NCBI RefSeq assembly: GCF_001420995.1
Contig: NZ_CP012184.1
Span: 3,394,501 to 3,458,500, forward strand
Direction: 5' to 3'
Length of the DNA stretch: 64,000 bases
Source: Pseudonocardia sp. EC080619-01
Lineage (GTDB): Bacteria; Actinomycetota; Actinomycetes; Mycobacteriales; Pseudonocardiaceae
Part shown: positions 1 through 10,237 of the stretch, one piece after another
How positions within the stretch are numbered: the stretch's first letter is position 1
Layout: every line of letters begins with the position of its first letter
Program-made: the position numbers and the translations under genes
Notes under the pieces: model-generated
What the model was told of the DNA's origin: nothing
Seen by the model: the letters and a program-made list of their open reading frames with translations, nothing else
Databases searched by the model: none

Positions 1-3000
1 CTCACCGCGCTCGCCGGGCCCGGTCTGCCCCCGGTCGGCGCGGTGCGGCTGCTCGCGCCCGACGAGCGGGACCGGGCCCTCGCCGCGCTCGACCGCCCGG
101 CCCCGGCCGGCGCCCCGAAGGACCTGCCGGAGCTGCTCGACGACCTCGCCGCGGACCCGGACCGGCCCGCGCTCGTGCACGCGGGCGTCCGCCTCACCGC
201 GGGGGAGCTGGTCGGGCGGGTGCGGGAGCTGTCCGCCGCGCTGCGCGGGCGAGGGCTCGGACCGGGCGACGTGGTCGCGGTGTCGCTGCCCCGCGAACCC
301 GCGCTGGTCGTGGCACTGCTCGCCGTGCTCGACGCCGGGGCCGCGTTCCTGGTGCTCGATCCGGCGCACCCGCCGCAGCGGCGCCGTGACCTGCTCGACG
401 ACGCCCGCCCGGCCCTGCTGCTGGCCACCCCGGAGACCGTCGCCGACCTGCCGGCGCCCGCCTGCGCCGTCCTCGACCCGACCGGACCGCTCCCGGCCGG
501 GCCCGCGGCGACCGGGCCGCTCGACCCGGACCGCCCGGCCTACGTGCTCTACACGTCCGGCTCCACCGGCCGCCCCAAGGGCGTCCTCGCCCGCGCCGGC
601 GGCCTCGCCGGGCTGGTGCACCACCACCGCGGCACCCTCGTCGCGGAGGCGGAACGCGCGGCCGGGCGGCACCTGCGTGCCGCGCACACCTACTCGTTCG
701 CCTTCGACGCGGCGCTGGACCAGCTGACCTGGCTGCTGACCGGGCACGAGCTGCACCTCTACGACACCGACCTGGTCCGTGACGGCGAGGCTCTCGCCGC
801 GGCGCTGCGTGCCGACCGGATCGACATCGTCGACACGACGCCGTCGCTGGCGGGGCCGCTGCTCGACGCCGGCCTGCTGGACGGCGACCACCGCCCCGTG
901 CTTCTGGTCCTCGGCGGCGAGGCCACCCCGGCGCCGCTGTGGCGCCGGGTCGCCGCGTCCGGCATCACCGCCTACAACCTCTACGGCCCGACCGAGGCCA
1001 CCGTGGACGCGACCCTCGCGCCCGTCACCGGTGGGCACCCGACGATCGGCCTCCCGCTGGCGGGCACCCGTGCCCACCTGCTCGACGCCGCGCTGGAGCC
1101 GGTCGCGGTGGGCGAGCCCGGCGAGCTCTACCTGGCCGGTCCGCACCTCGCGCTCGGCTACCTGGACCGGCCCGGCACGACCGCGGAACGGTTCGTCGCG
1201 AACCCGTTCGGGCCCGGGCGGATGTACCGCACCGGTGACCGGGCCCGGCTCACCGGCGCGGGCCTGGAGTTCCTCGGCCGCGACGACGGCCAGGTCAAGA
1301 TCCGCGGTTACCGGGTCGAGCTCGGCGAGGTCGAGGCCGAGCTGGCCGCGGTGCCCGGGGTCGGCGCCGCCGCCGTGACGGTCCGCGCCGACGCCGGCCG
1401 TGACCGGCTCGTCGGCTACGTGACCGGCGACCTCACCCCGGACGCCGTGCGCGACGCGCTCGCCGCGCGCCTGCCCGAGCACCTCGTGCCGTCCGCGGTG
1501 CTGGTCCTCGACGCCCTCCCGACCACGGTCAACGGCAAGCTCGACCGGGCGGCGCTGCCGGCACCGGCGCCGTCGGCCGCCTCCCGGGCCCCCGCGACCG
1601 ACGCCGAGCGGTCGCTGCACGACGTCGTCGCCGGGGTGCTGGGCACCGAGCGGGTCGACGTCGACGACGACTTCCTCGCCCTCGGCGGCGACTCGATCTC
1701 CGCGATCGCCGTCGGCAGCAGGCTGCGTGAGGCCGGGCTGGAGCTCCGCCCGCGGGACCTGCTGGCCCGGCGCAGCCTGGCGGCCCTCGCCGCCATGAGC
1801 AGTGCCGCCACCCCGGCCGCCACCGGCCCGGACGTGGTCCCGGACGAGCCGACCGGCCCGGTCCCGGCGCCCCCCATCGTCCGCGGGCTGCTCGCCCCGA
1901 ACCGCGACCCGGCGTCGATCGCCGGGTACGCCCAGTGGACCGCGCTGCGGATCGACGTCCCGGCCCGCACCCCGGACCTGGCCGCCGCCGTCGGCGCGGT
2001 GCTGGACCGGCACGACGCGCTGCGCCTGCGCTGCGTCGACGGGGAGCCGGCCGTGCTCCCGGCCGGTGCCGTCGACGCCGCCCGGGCGTTCCGGGAGGCC
2101 GCGACCGGGCCGCTCACCGACGACTGGGTCGCCGACCTCGCCGGGCTGCTGGCCGGGGAGCTCGATCCCGCCGCGGCGGACCTGGTCCGGGTGCTGCTGG
2201 CCCGGACCGGCGAGGGCACCCCGGACCGGCTGCTCGTCGTCGTCCACCATCTCGCCGCCGACGGTGTCTCCTGGCGGGTGCTACTGCCCGACCTGCACCG
2301 CGCGTGGACCGCCGCGGCCAGCGGGGACGATCCCGCGCTGCCCCGCACCGGCGCGTCCTGGCGGCGGCACGCGGGCGTGCTCGCCGAGCAGGGCGAGAGC
2401 GGGGCCCGCCGCGACGAGCTGCCGTACTGGCGGTCCGCCGCCGCCGCGACCGTCCGGATCGGGGACCGTCCGCTGGACCCGCGGCGCGACACCGTCGCCA
2501 CCGCACGCCACGACCGGACCGTGCTCGACGCCGGGCAGACCGCCGCGCTGGTCGAGCGGCTGCCGGCCGCCTACCGGGCCGGTGTCGACGAGGTGCTGCT
2601 GGCCGCGCTCGCCCTCACCCTGCGCACCGTCACGGGAGCGACCGACGCCGTCACGGTCGGCACCGAGGGCCACGGCCGCGAGTCCGCCCGTCTGGACCTG
2701 GCCGGGACGGTCGGCTGGTTCACCGTCGAGCACCCGGTCCGGCTCCCGCTCGGGGAGGTCGCCGGCCTGGACGCGCTGCGCGAGGCGCTCGCCGGCGGGC
2801 CCGCCGCCGGCCGCCTGCTGCGCGCGACGAAGGAGGCCGCCCGCGCCGTCCCCGGTGACGGATCGGGACACGGCGTGCTCCGGTGGCTCGACCCGCGCAC
2901 CCGCGCGGAGCTCGGCGCCGACGCCCCGCCGGACGTGCTGGTCAACTACCTGGGGCGGTTCGCCGCATCGCCGGGGGCGGGCTGGCGGATGCCGGAGGGC

Positions 3001-6000
3001 TCGGCGTTCGCGGTGACGGAGCCGCCCGGCAAGGCCCTCGAGCAGCTGCTCGCGCTGAACTGCTTCCTGACCGACGGAGCCGGCGGTGAGTGCCTCTCCG
3101 TCGAGTGGACCGCCGCCGGTGCCGCACTCGGCCCGGACCGGGTCGCGGAGGTGCAGCGCGCCTTCGCCGCCGCCGTCGCCGGGCTGGCCGCGCACGCCGC
3201 CGGGCTCGGCACCGGCGACGGCGGGCTCACCCCGTCCGACCTGCCGCTGGTCGGGCTCGACCAGGCCACGATCGACGAGCTCCAGCAGGAGCGCCCGGTC
3301 GCCGACGTGCTCCCGGCGACCGCGCTGCAGGCCGGGCTGTCGTTCCACAGCATGGCTCTCGCCGACGGCGACACCGACGTCTACGTGGTGCAGGCCGTCG
3401 TCACCCTGGCCGGGGACCTCGACCCGGACCGGATGCGCGCGGCGGCGGCGGAGCTGCTGCGCCGGCACCCGCCGCTGCGGATCCACCTGGCCGCGCTCGA
3501 CGACGGCCGGGTCGTCCAGGTCGTCCCGGCCGGTGTCGACCTCGACTGGCGGTTCGCCGACCTGACCGGGGACGACGACCCGGCCGCCGCGTTCGCCCGG
3601 GTGGCCGCGGCCGAGCAGGCCCGGCCCTTCGACCCGGCCCGCCCGCCGCTGATCCGGTTCCTGCTGGCCCGGCTCGGGCCCGGCGACCACCGGCTGGCGA
3701 TCACGAACCACCACGCGCTGCTCGACGGCTGGTCGATGCCGCTGGTCGGGAAGGCCCTGCTCGCGATCCACGACGAGCTGGGCGGCGGCCCGGCCGTCCC
3801 GCCCCCGCCGCCGGTCGCCGACCACTTCGCCTGGCTCGCCGCCCGTGACCACGACGCAGGCCGCCGGGCCTGGCGCGAGCTGCTCGACGGCGTCGACGAG
3901 GGCACCCGGATCGCGCCGGGCGCGACCGGCACGACGGTCGCCCGGCCCGAGCGGCACCCCGTCGCGCTCGGCGCGGGGTTCAGCGCGTCGCTGCGCCGGT
4001 TCGCCCGGGAGCGCGGCGTCACCCTGACCGCGGTGCTGCACACCGCATGGGGGATCGTCCTCGGCCGGGCGACCGGCCGCCGCGACGTCCTGTTCGGACA
4101 GCCGGTCTCCGGTCGCCCGGCCGAGGTCCCCGGCGTCGAGCGGATGGTCGGGCAGCTCGGCAACACCGTCCCGGTGCGGGTCCGCTGGGCACCGGGGGAC
4201 ACGGCGGCCGCGGTGCTCGGGACGGTGCACGACCGGTCCGTCGCGATGTCCGAGCACCATCACGTGGGGCTGCCGGACGTGCAGCGCGACGCCGGTGCCG
4301 GCGACCTGTTCGACACGATGCTGGTGATGGAGAACTTCCCGGCCGCCGAGCGCCGTCCGGCCGCCGGCCCCGGCCCGGGCCCCGTCCTGGCCGGGGTCGA
4401 GATCGCCGACGCGACGCACTACCCGCTGACCGTCGTCGTGATCCCGGACGACGAGATCGTGATCGGCCTCGGGTACCAGCCCGCGGCGCTGAGCGGTGGC
4501 GCGGTCCGCGCGCTGGGCCACGCCCTGCACACCGTGCTCCACGAGCTGGTCGCCGATCCCGAGCGTCCGGCGACGGCGCTGCCGCTGCTCGATCCCGCGG
4601 CCCGCGCCGAGGCCCTCCGCGTCGCCGACGGCGGCCCGGGTGCGACCTTCACCCTCGCCGAACGGTTCGCCGGCTGGGTCGCCTCCCGGCCGGACCACCC
4701 GGCGGTGCAGTGCCGGGACCGGGTGCTCACCTACGCCGAGCTGGACGCCCTGGCCGACGCGCTGGCCCGCGAGCTGGTGCGCCGCGGGGTGCGGCCCGAG
4801 CAGCCGGTCGCGGTGCTGCTCGACCGGGACGTCGAGATGCCGCTGGCGATCATCGGCATCCTCCGCGCCGGTGCGGTCTACCTGCCGCTCGATCCGGCCT
4901 ACCCGCAGGCCCGGCTGGAGACGATGGTGTCCGACGCGGCCCCGGTCGCGGCGCTCACCGTCGGTGCCACGACCGGCGGCGACGCGGAACGCCTGCTCGC
5001 CGAGCGTGGCGTGCCGCGGATCCGGCTGGACGAGGTGCTCGCGGGCGGCGACGGCCCGCCACTGCCGCCCTACGACCCGGACCGGCTCGCGTACGTCATC
5101 TTCACCTCGGGCACGACCGGTCGTCCGAAGCCGGTCGGCGTGCCGCACCGCGGCCTGGCCGACCTGGTCCTGCTGTCCGAGGGCACCTTCGGGGCCACGC
5201 CCGACGACCGCGTGCTGCAGTTCGCCTCCACCAGCTTCGACGTCGCCTTCTTCCAGACAGTGATCGCGCTCGCCTCGGGCGGGACCTCGGTCGTCGCACC
5301 GGCCGAGGTCCGTGACTCGGCGGATGCGCTGCTCGACCACATCGCCGCCCAGCGGGTCACGCTGGCGAACCTGCTGCCGTCGTTCCTCGCCGCGATGCCC
5401 GACGACCGCACGCTGCCACCGGACATCACCCTGCTCGTCGGGGCGGAGCGGCTCGACCCGGCGCTCGCGCGACGCTGGGGCGCCCGCCGTGGGCTGGTCA
5501 ACTGCTACGGCCCCACCGAGGTCTCGATCAACGCGGTGGCCTGGGCGTACGACCCGGACGACCCGGGGCCGCTGCCCATCGGCGTGCCCGACCCGGGCAT
5601 CCGCGCCTACGTGCTCGACGGCGGCCTGCAGCCGGTCGGCCCGGACCGCACCGGCGAGCTGTACCTGGCCGGCGCCGGGCTGGCCCGCGGCTACCTGGGG
5701 CGGCCGGGGGAGACCGCGTCGTCGTTCGTCGCGAACCCGTTCGGTGCGCCCGGCGAGCGGATGTACCGCACCGGTGACCTGGTGCACCTGCGGGCGGACG
5801 GGCAGATCGCGTTCCTCGGCCGGGCCGACCACCAGGTGAAGATCCGCGGGTTCCGGATCGAGCTCGGCGAGATCGAGACCGTGCTCGGGTCCCAGGACGG
5901 TGTCCGCGCCGCCACCGTGGTCGTGCGTGACGACCGGCTGGTCGGCTACGTCGTGCCGGCCGGCGGCGCCGCCCCCGCCGTGGAGGCACTGCGGGCCGCG

Positions 6001-7749
6001 CTCGCCGCGGAGCTGCCCGCGCACATGGTGCCCACCCACCTCGTGCTGCTCGACCGGCTGCCGCTGACACCGGCCGGGAAGCTGGACCGCGACGCCCTGC
6101 CCGCGCCGGACCGCGTCACGGCCGGGCCGTCCCGGGAGCCCGCGACCGAGGCCGAGCGGATCCTGCTCGGCGTGCTGCGGGACGTCCTCGACGACGACAC
6201 GATCGGCCCCGACGACGACTTCCTCGCCGCTGGCGGCGACAGCATCGTCTCGCTGCAGGTGATCTCCCGGGCCCGCCGGGCCGGCCGGCTGCTGACCGCC
6301 CGCGACGTGTTCGACGGCGGCACGGCGGCCGGGATGGCGATCCGATCGGTCCCCGCCGCCGACACCCCCGCCGACGCCGGACCGGTCACCGGCGACGCGC
6401 CGCTCACCCCGGTGATGCGCGACCTGCTCCGCCGGGGCGGCAGCGGCCGGCCCGGTGCCCCGTCCGCCGGGTACTGCCAGTGGACGGAGACCGTCGTGCC
6501 CGCGGGCGGCGACGTGACGCTCTGGCACGCCGTCCTGGACGCGCTGCTGGTGCGGCACGACGCCCTCCGGGCGCACCTCGCCGTGCCGGACACCGGTGGT
6601 GAACCGGTGCTGCGGGTCCCCGGTCCGGGCGCCGTCACCGGCGCCGACGTGCTCGTCCGGACCGCGCTCGCGCCCGGCGACGACGCCAGGGCGGTCGCGG
6701 ACCGGCGGATCGCCGCCGCACGGGACGGGCTCGACCCGTACCGCGGCCCGCTGCTGCGTGCCGAGTGGCTGGACGCCGGACCGGACCGGCCGGGCCGGCT
6801 GGTGCTCCTGGCACACCACCTCGTCGTCGACCCGGTGTCGTGGCGGGTGCTGCTCGACGACCTCGCGCAGGCCCACCCGGCCGTCGCGGCCGGCGCGACG
6901 CCCGCGCTGCCACCGGTCGGGCGGACCTGGGTCGGCTGGGCCCTGGCGCTGCACGCGGCCACCGACGCCCGCCGCGCGGAGCTCCCGCACTGGCGGGCGG
7001 TGACGGCCGCCGCCGACCCCGGCTGGGGTGAGGTCGCCCTCGACCCCGGTCGCGACACCGCCGCCACCGCGCGGCACCACGAGATCCGGCTCGATCCGGC
7101 GACGACGGCGGCCGTGCTGACGACGCTGCCGGTCGCGCACGGCACCGGACCCGACGCGGTGCTGCTCACCGCGCTGGCCCGGGCCGCGCACCGCTGGCGC
7201 GGCCGGACCGGCGAGCCGGAGCTGCTCGTGGACCTGCAGGGCCACGGCCGTCCGGCGACGGACCCGGACGGCACCGGCGCGCTCGACCTGTCCCGGACCG
7301 TCGGCTGGTTCACCACGGTCACCCCGGCGCTGGTCCGCCCCGGTACCGGGGGGCCGGCGGCGGTCGGTGCCCAGCTGCGGGCCGCCGGGGACGGCCTCGG
7401 CCACGGCCTGCTGCGGGACGCGCCGGACCGGCCGCTCGGCGATGCCGTCCGGCCCCGGGTGACGGTCAACTACCTGGGCCGGTTCACCGCGCCCACCGGT
7501 GCGGACGAGCCGTGGCGGGCCCCGGCCGACGCCGGCGCGCTCGGCTCCGGCGACCCGGCCGCGATGCCGTTCCCGCACGAGCTGGCGGTGAACGCGCTCG
7601 CGACCGCCGACGGCGGGGACGGCGCGCCCACCCTCGCCGTCCGGTTCACCTGGCCGGAGGCCCTCTTCGGTGCGGACCGGATCGCCGCGCTCGCCGGGCT
7701 CCTGCGCGACGAGCTGGTGGCCCTGGCCGGGGAGGGGACCGCCGGATGA
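1..7749 (+). CDS. Non-ribosomal peptide synthetase, 5'-truncated (A-PCP-E-C-A-PCP-E)
   Basis: The frame is open from base 1, so the gene continues upstream. The first residues look like a C-A linker. Domains seen: A1 (core YTSGSTGRPKG near 550, YGPTE near 985, YRTGD near 1225, NGKLDR near 1530), PCP1 (LGGDS near 1685), epimerisation domain E1 (HHLAADGVSW near 2247), C (HHALLDGW near 3709), A2 (FTSGTTGRPKP near 5100, AGKLDR near 6075), PCP2 (AGGDS near 6230) and a terminal E2 (HHLVVDPVSW near 6814). No thioesterase follows. My manual reading of the ten substrate residues is D-A-D-S-V-G-L-V-D-K for A1 and D-V-F-S-L-G-C-I-N-K for A2; I do not assign substrates. Two E domains imply two D-configured residues. 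The next gene is a translationally coupled exporter, and receptor and uptake genes follow, so a siderophore or metallophore product is inferred. Confidence 0.93.
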   Translation, partial: LTALAGPGLPPVGAVRLLAPDERDRALAALDRPAPAGAPKDLPELLDDLAADPDRPALVHAGVRLTAGELVGRVRELSAALRGRGLGPGDVVAVSLPREPALVVALLAVLDAGAAFLVLDPAHPPQRRRDLLDDARPALLLATPETVADLPAPACAVLDPTGPLPAGPAATGPLDPDRPAYVLYTSGSTGRPKGVLARAGGLAGLVHHHRGTLVAEAERAAGRHLRAAHTYSFAFDAALDQLTWLLTGHELHLYDTDLVRDGEALAAALRADRIDIVDTTPSLAGPLLDAGLLDGDHRPVLLVLGGEATPAPLWRRVAASGITAYNLYGPTEATVDATLAPVTGGHPTIGLPLAGTRAHLLDAALEPVAVGEPGELYLAGPHLALGYLDRPGTTAERFVANPFGPGRMYRTGDRARLTGAGLEFLGRDDGQVKIRGYRVELGEVEAELAAVPGVGAAAVTVRADAGRDRLVGYVTGDLTPDAVRDALAARLPEHLVPSAVLVLDALPTTVNGKLDRAALPAPAPSAASRAPATDAERSLHDVVAGVLGTERVDVDDDFLALGGDSISAIAVGSRLREAGLELRPRDLLARRSLAALAAMSSAATPAATGPDVVPDEPTGPVPAPPIVRGLLAPNRDPASIAGYAQWTALRIDVPARTPDLAAAVGAVLDRHDALRLRCVDGEPAVLPAGAVDAARAFREAATGPLTDDWVADLAGLLAGELDPAAADLVRVLLARTGEGTPDRLLVVVHHLAADGVSWRVLLPDLHRAWTAAASGDDPALPRTGASWRRHAGVLAEQGESGARRDELPYWRSAAAATVRIGDRPLDPRRDTVATARHDRTVLDAGQTAALVERLPAAYRAGVDEVLLAALALTLRTVTGATDAVTVGTEGHGRESARLDLAGTVGWFTVEHPVRLPLGEVAGLDALREALAGGPAAGRLLRATKEAARAVPGDGSGHGVLRWLDPRTRAELGADAPPDVLVNYLGRFAASPGAGWRMPEGSAFAVTEPPGKALEQLLALNCFLTDGAGGECLSVEWTAAGAALGPDRVAEVQRAFAAAVAGLAAHAAGLGTGDGGLTPSDLPLVGLDQATIDELQQERPVADVLPATALQAGLSFHSMALADGDTDVYVVQAVVTLAGDLDPDRMRAAAAELLRRHPPLRIHLAALDDGRVVQVVPAGVDLDWRFADLTGDDDPAAAFARVAAAEQARPFDPARPPLIRFLLARLGPGDHRLAITNHHALLDGWSMPLVGKALLAIHDELGGGPAVPPPPPVADHFAWLAARDHDAGRRAWRELLDGVDEGTRIAPGATGTTVARPERHPVALGAGFSASLRRFARERGVTLTAVLHTAWGIVLGRATGRRDVLFGQPVSGRPAEVPGVERMVGQLGNTVPVRVRWAPGDTAAAVLGTVHDRSVAMSEHHHVGLPDVQRDAGAGDLFDTMLVMENFPAAERRPAAGPGPGPVLAGVEIADATHYPLTVVVIPDDEIVIGLGYQPAALSGGAVRALGHALHTVLHELVADPERPATALPLLDPAARAEALRVADGGPGATFTLAERFAGWVASRPDHPAVQCRDRVLTYAELDALADALARELVRRGVRPEQPVAVLLDRDVEMPLAIIGILRAGAVYLPLDPAYPQARLETMVSDAAPVAALTVGATTGGDAERLLAERGVPRIRLDEVLAGGDGPPLPPYDPDRLAYVIFTSGTTGRPKPVGVPHRGLADLVLLSEGTFGATPDDRVLQFASTSFDVAFFQTVIALASGGTSVVAPAEVRDSADALLDHIAAQRVTLANLLPSFLAAMPDDRTLPPDITLLVGAERLDPALARRWGARRGLVNCYGPTEVSINAVAWAYDPDDPGPLPIGVPDPGIRAYVLDGGLQPVGPDRTGELYLAGAGLARGYLGRPGETASSFVANPFGAPGERMYRTGDLVHLRADGQIAFLGRADHQVKIRGFRIELGEIETVLGSQDGVRAATVVVRDDRLVGYVVPAGGAAPAVEALRAALAAELPAHMVPTHLVLLDRLPLTPAGKLDRDALPAPDRVTAGPSREPATEAERILLGVLRDVLDDDTIGPDDDFLAAGGDSIVSLQVISRARRAGRLLTARDVFDGGTAAGMAIRSVPAADTPADAGPVTGDAPLTPVMRDLLRRGGSGRPGAPSAGYCQWTETVVPAGGDVTLWHAVLDALLVRHDALRAHLAVPDTGGEPVLRVPGPGAVTGADVLVRTALAPGDDARAVADRRIAAARDGLDPYRGPLLRAEWLDAGPDRPGRLVLLAHHLVVDPVSWRVLLDDLAQAHPAVAAGATPALPPVGRTWVGWALALHAATDARRAELPHWRAVTAAADPGWGEVALDPGRDTAATARHHEIRLDPATTAAVLTTLPVAHGTGPDAVLLTALARAAHRWRGRTGEPELLVDLQGHGRPATDPDGTGALDLSRTVGWFTTVTPALVRPGTGGPAAVGAQLRAAGDGLGHGLLRDAPDRPLGDAVRPRVTVNYLGRFTAPTGADEPWRAPADAGALGSGDPAAMPFPHELAVNALATADGGDGAPTLAVRFTWPEALFGADRIAALAGLLRDELVALAGEGTAG

Positions 7750-9149
7750 GCGGCGCGGCCCCGGAGACCTCGGACCGGATCGACGCGCCGCTGGTGCGGG
7801 CCGCGTTCGTCCTGGTCCTGGGCACGTTCATGGCCACCCTGGACGCGACGATCGTCGCGGTCGGGGTGAGCACCCTGTCCGCGGAGTTCGACGCGACCCC
7901 GGTCGAGATCCAGTGGGTGAGCACCGCGTACCTGCTCGCCGTGGTCGCGGCCGTCCCCACGTCGGGCTGGCTGGTCGACCGGTTCGGCGGTCGCCGGACC
8001 TGGATCGTGGCCGTGCTCTGCTTCGTCGTGGCGTCGGCACTGTGCGCGCTGGCCTGGTCGCTGACGTCGCTGGTCGCGTTCCGGATCCTGCAGGGCCTGG
8101 CCGGTGGGCTGCTCCCGCCGACCGGGCAGGCGGTGCTGGCCCGCCTCGCCGGGCCCCGGCGGATCGGCCGGATGATCGCGATCGTCGGTGTCGTCCCGCT
8201 GCTCTCGCCGGTGCTCGGCCCGCTCGCCGGCGGGGCGATCCTCGGCGTCGCGAGCTGGCCGTGGCTGTTCTACGTGAACCTGCCGATCGGCCTGGCCGCG
8301 GCGGTGGCGGCCGTGCTGCTGGTGCCGCGCGACTCCGCGGCGGCCCGCGGGACGGCGTTCGACGTCCGCGGTGCGCTGCTGCTCTCACCCGGCCTCGCGG
8401 TGTTCGTCCTCGGTCTGACGGAGGTCGAGCGCACCGGCGGCGCGCTGCCCGGGGTGCCGGTGTGTCTCGCCGGGCTGGCCATGCTGGGGCTGTTCGTGCT
8501 GCACGGCCTCCGGTTCCGCGGCACCCCGCTGATCGACCCGCGGCTCTTCGCGCGCAGCCCGTTCGGCCCGGCCGCGCTCGCACTGGTGATCCTCGGGCTG
8601 TCGGTGTTCGGCGCGACCTTCCTGCTCCCGCTCTACCTGCAGTCCGGCCGCGGGCTCGACGCCTGGGAGACCGGCCTGCTGCTCGCGCCCCAGGGCATCG
8701 GGGCGCTCGCCGGGTCGCTGCTGGTCAACCGCCTCGTGGACCGGATCGCGCCGCGGAACCTGGTGCTCGCCGGGATCGCGATGGTCGCGCTGGGGACGGT
8801 GGTGTTCACCCAGCTCGACCGTGGCCCGGCCGACGCGCTGGTCGCCGCGTCGCTGCTGGTCCGGGGCGCCGGAGGAGCGCTGATCGGGGCACCGGTGATG
8901 GCGCTGGTCTACCGGACCATGGCGAAGGAGATGATCCCGCGCGCGGCGAGCGCGCTGAACCTGCTGAACACGCTCGGCGGGTCGGTCGGCACCGCGCTGG
9001 TGGCGGTGATCCTGCAGTCCCGGCTGGCGGCGCTCGGCCCGGGTGCGAGCGCCGCCGCGTTCGGGCAGACGTTCTGGTGGGTGCTCGGGTTCTGCCTGCT
9101 CGCCCTGGCGGGCGCGACCCGGCTGCCGGGGGTCAGGCCGTCCCGGTGA
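7746..9149 (+). CDS. MFS transporter, DHA2/EmrB-type, probable siderophore exporter
   Basis: A 467-residue hydrophobic protein. The first segment contains LDATIVAVG, the DHA2 family signature, and WLVDRFGGRRTW is the loop motif between helices 2 and 3. Many further membrane segments run to the C-terminus. The ATG at 7746 overlaps the NRPS stop (ATGA), so the two are translationally coupled; the frame is open further upstream but those residues are a shadow of the NRPS. Family knowledge gives proton-driven efflux of small molecules across the plasma membrane; export of the NRPS product is inferred from coupling. It converges with the receptor gene downstream, overlapping it by 17 bases. Confidence 0.88.
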   Translation: MSGAAPETSDRIDAPLVRAAFVLVLGTFMATLDATIVAVGVSTLSAEFDATPVEIQWVSTAYLLAVVAAVPTSGWLVDRFGGRRTWIVAVLCFVVASALCALAWSLTSLVAFRILQGLAGGLLPPTGQAVLARLAGPRRIGRMIAIVGVVPLLSPVLGPLAGGAILGVASWPWLFYVNLPIGLAAAVAAVLLVPRDSAAARGTAFDVRGALLLSPGLAVFVLGLTEVERTGGALPGVPVCLAGLAMLGLFVLHGLRFRGTPLIDPRLFARSPFGPAALALVILGLSVFGATFLLPLYLQSGRGLDAWETGLLLAPQGIGALAGSLLVNRLVDRIAPRNLVLAGIAMVALGTVVFTQLDRGPADALVAASLLVRGAGGALIGAPVMALVYRTMAKEMIPRAASALNLLNTLGGSVGTALVAVILQSRLAALGPGASAAAFGQTFWWVLGFCLLALAGATRLPGVRPSR

Positions 9150-10116
9150 GGATCCGGTCGAGCTCGTCGAGGACGGCGAGCCCCTGGCCGTAGTGCGAGA
9201 CGTAGTAGTTCGGCAGGGGGTGCAGGTTCCCGGCCCGCACCGCGCGCAGCGCCCGGAACGTCGGCGCCTGCAGCATCCGCGTGGTGTTGCCGTCGACGCC
9301 GCCGCGGGTGTCGGCGAGGTGCAGCAGCACGTCGCAGTCGTCGAGGACACCGATCTCCTCGTAGGACATCCGCTCCGACGCACCCGGCCTGCCCTCGGCG
9401 ACCGCGGGCAGCCGCGCCCCGATCGCGCCCAGCACCACGCCGCTCCACGACTGCGGCAGGTCGACCAGCGCGGTGCCGGGCGGACCGCCGCGGACCAGGC
9501 CGATCCGGATCCTGCCCAGCAGGTCGCGGTGCCGCTCACCGATCTCGCGGGCGCGCTGCTCGTAGCGGCCGCGCAGCGCCTCCGCCTCGGCGCCGCGCCC
9601 GACGGCGTCGGCGGCGCGGACGGCCCGCTCCTGCCAGGTCCCGGGGGCGCCGCCGGCGGCGAACAGCAGGGTCGGGGCGACCGCGCCGAGGCGCTCGGGC
9701 AGGTCCTCGGCCAGACCCGGCACCATCGTCCCGAGGATCAGGTCCGGGCGCTGCGCCACGATCGCCTCGTACGACAGCTCCTGCGGCTTGCCGACCTTGG
9801 GAAGGACGTCGTAGGCGGACTGCAGGCCCGGCAGCACGCCGCCGACGGTGGCCTCCGCGGTCGCGACGACGGTGAACCCGACGTCGAGCAGGGCGTAGGT
9901 CGTGTAGAAGTCCGTCGCCGCCACCCGCTGCGGGGAGACCGGGATCTCGACCGGGCCGGACGCGCCGTCGACCGTGCGGGTCGCCCCGGCGGGCGCCTGC
10001 CCGCCGGATCCGCAGGCGGACAGGGTGAGCAGGGCGGCCGAGCCGGCGGCGAGCCCCAGGAGGTCCCGGCGGCTGATCGGCCCGGCGGTGGCGTCGGGTG
10101 CGACGAGGAGCGGCAT
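9133..10116 (-). CDS. Iron-siderophore ABC transporter substrate-binding lipoprotein (FecB/FhuD-like, Tat signal)
   Basis: A 327-residue periplasmic-binding-type protein. The N-terminus has a twin-arginine signal (SRRDLLGLAAGSAALLTLSAC) ending in the lipobox LSAC, so it is predicted to be exported folded and anchored as a lipoprotein. Residues PVEIPVSPQRVAATDFYTTY and AQRPDLILGT are typical of the siderophore-binding fold. No permease adjoins it on its strand, so it either shares the FecCD-type importer just across the intergenic region or feeds one elsewhere. An IdeR/DtxR-like box lies 9 bases before the start codon, supporting iron-repressed expression. No alternative start is available nearer the signal peptide. 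Confidence 0.85.
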   Translation of the reverse strand: MPLLVAPDATAGPISRRDLLGLAAGSAALLTLSACGSGGQAPAGATRTVDGASGPVEIPVSPQRVAATDFYTTYALLDVGFTVVATAEATVGGVLPGLQSAYDVLPKVGKPQELSYEAIVAQRPDLILGTMVPGLAEDLPERLGAVAPTLLFAAGGAPGTWQERAVRAADAVGRGAEAEALRGRYEQRAREIGERHRDLLGRIRIGLVRGGPPGTALVDLPQSWSGVVLGAIGARLPAVAEGRPGASERMSYEEIGVLDDCDVLLHLADTRGGVDGNTTRMLQAPTFRALRAVRAGNLHPLPNYYVSHYGQGLAVLDELDRILTGTA

Positions 10117-10124
10117 GTCCCGAG

Positions 10125-10143
10125 TAAAGCGAGCCTAACCTAG
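10125..10143. promoter_or_regulatory. Putative IdeR/DtxR (DmdR) iron box
   Basis: TAAAGCGAGCCTAACCTAG matches 14 of 19 positions of the actinobacterial iron-box palindrome TTAGGTTAGCCTAACCTAA; the half site GAGCCTAACCTA is nearly perfect. It lies in the region between the divergent receptor genes at 10116 and 10270 and could repress both when iron is plentiful. Matching was by eye. Confidence 0.6.
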
Positions 10144-10219
10144 TCGGGCAAGGGTCCGCCTTCGGCGTGATCTTCCGGACTCTGCCTCCGCAGCTCTGGC
10201 GCGACCGGACAGTTGTCAC

Positions 10220-10237
10220 ATATGAACAACTTGTCAT
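10220..10237. promoter_or_regulatory. Putative ArsR/SmtB-type metal-sensor operator
   Basis: ATATGA-ACAAC-TTGTCA resembles the ArsR/SmtB arrangement ATATGA-N5-TGTTCA found at zinc and nickel/cobalt sensors. A better copy occurs at 33708-33729, and the two sites share the 11-mer GTCACATATGA. It is 33 bases upstream of the start of the importer operon. Confidence 0.35.

Noticed and set aside
2281..7578. A 1765-codon open frame on the minus strand under the NRPS
   Set aside because: It is a shadow of the NRPS in very GC-rich DNA; composition is Arg/Gly/Pro-rich with no domain, while the plus strand has all NRPS motifs.
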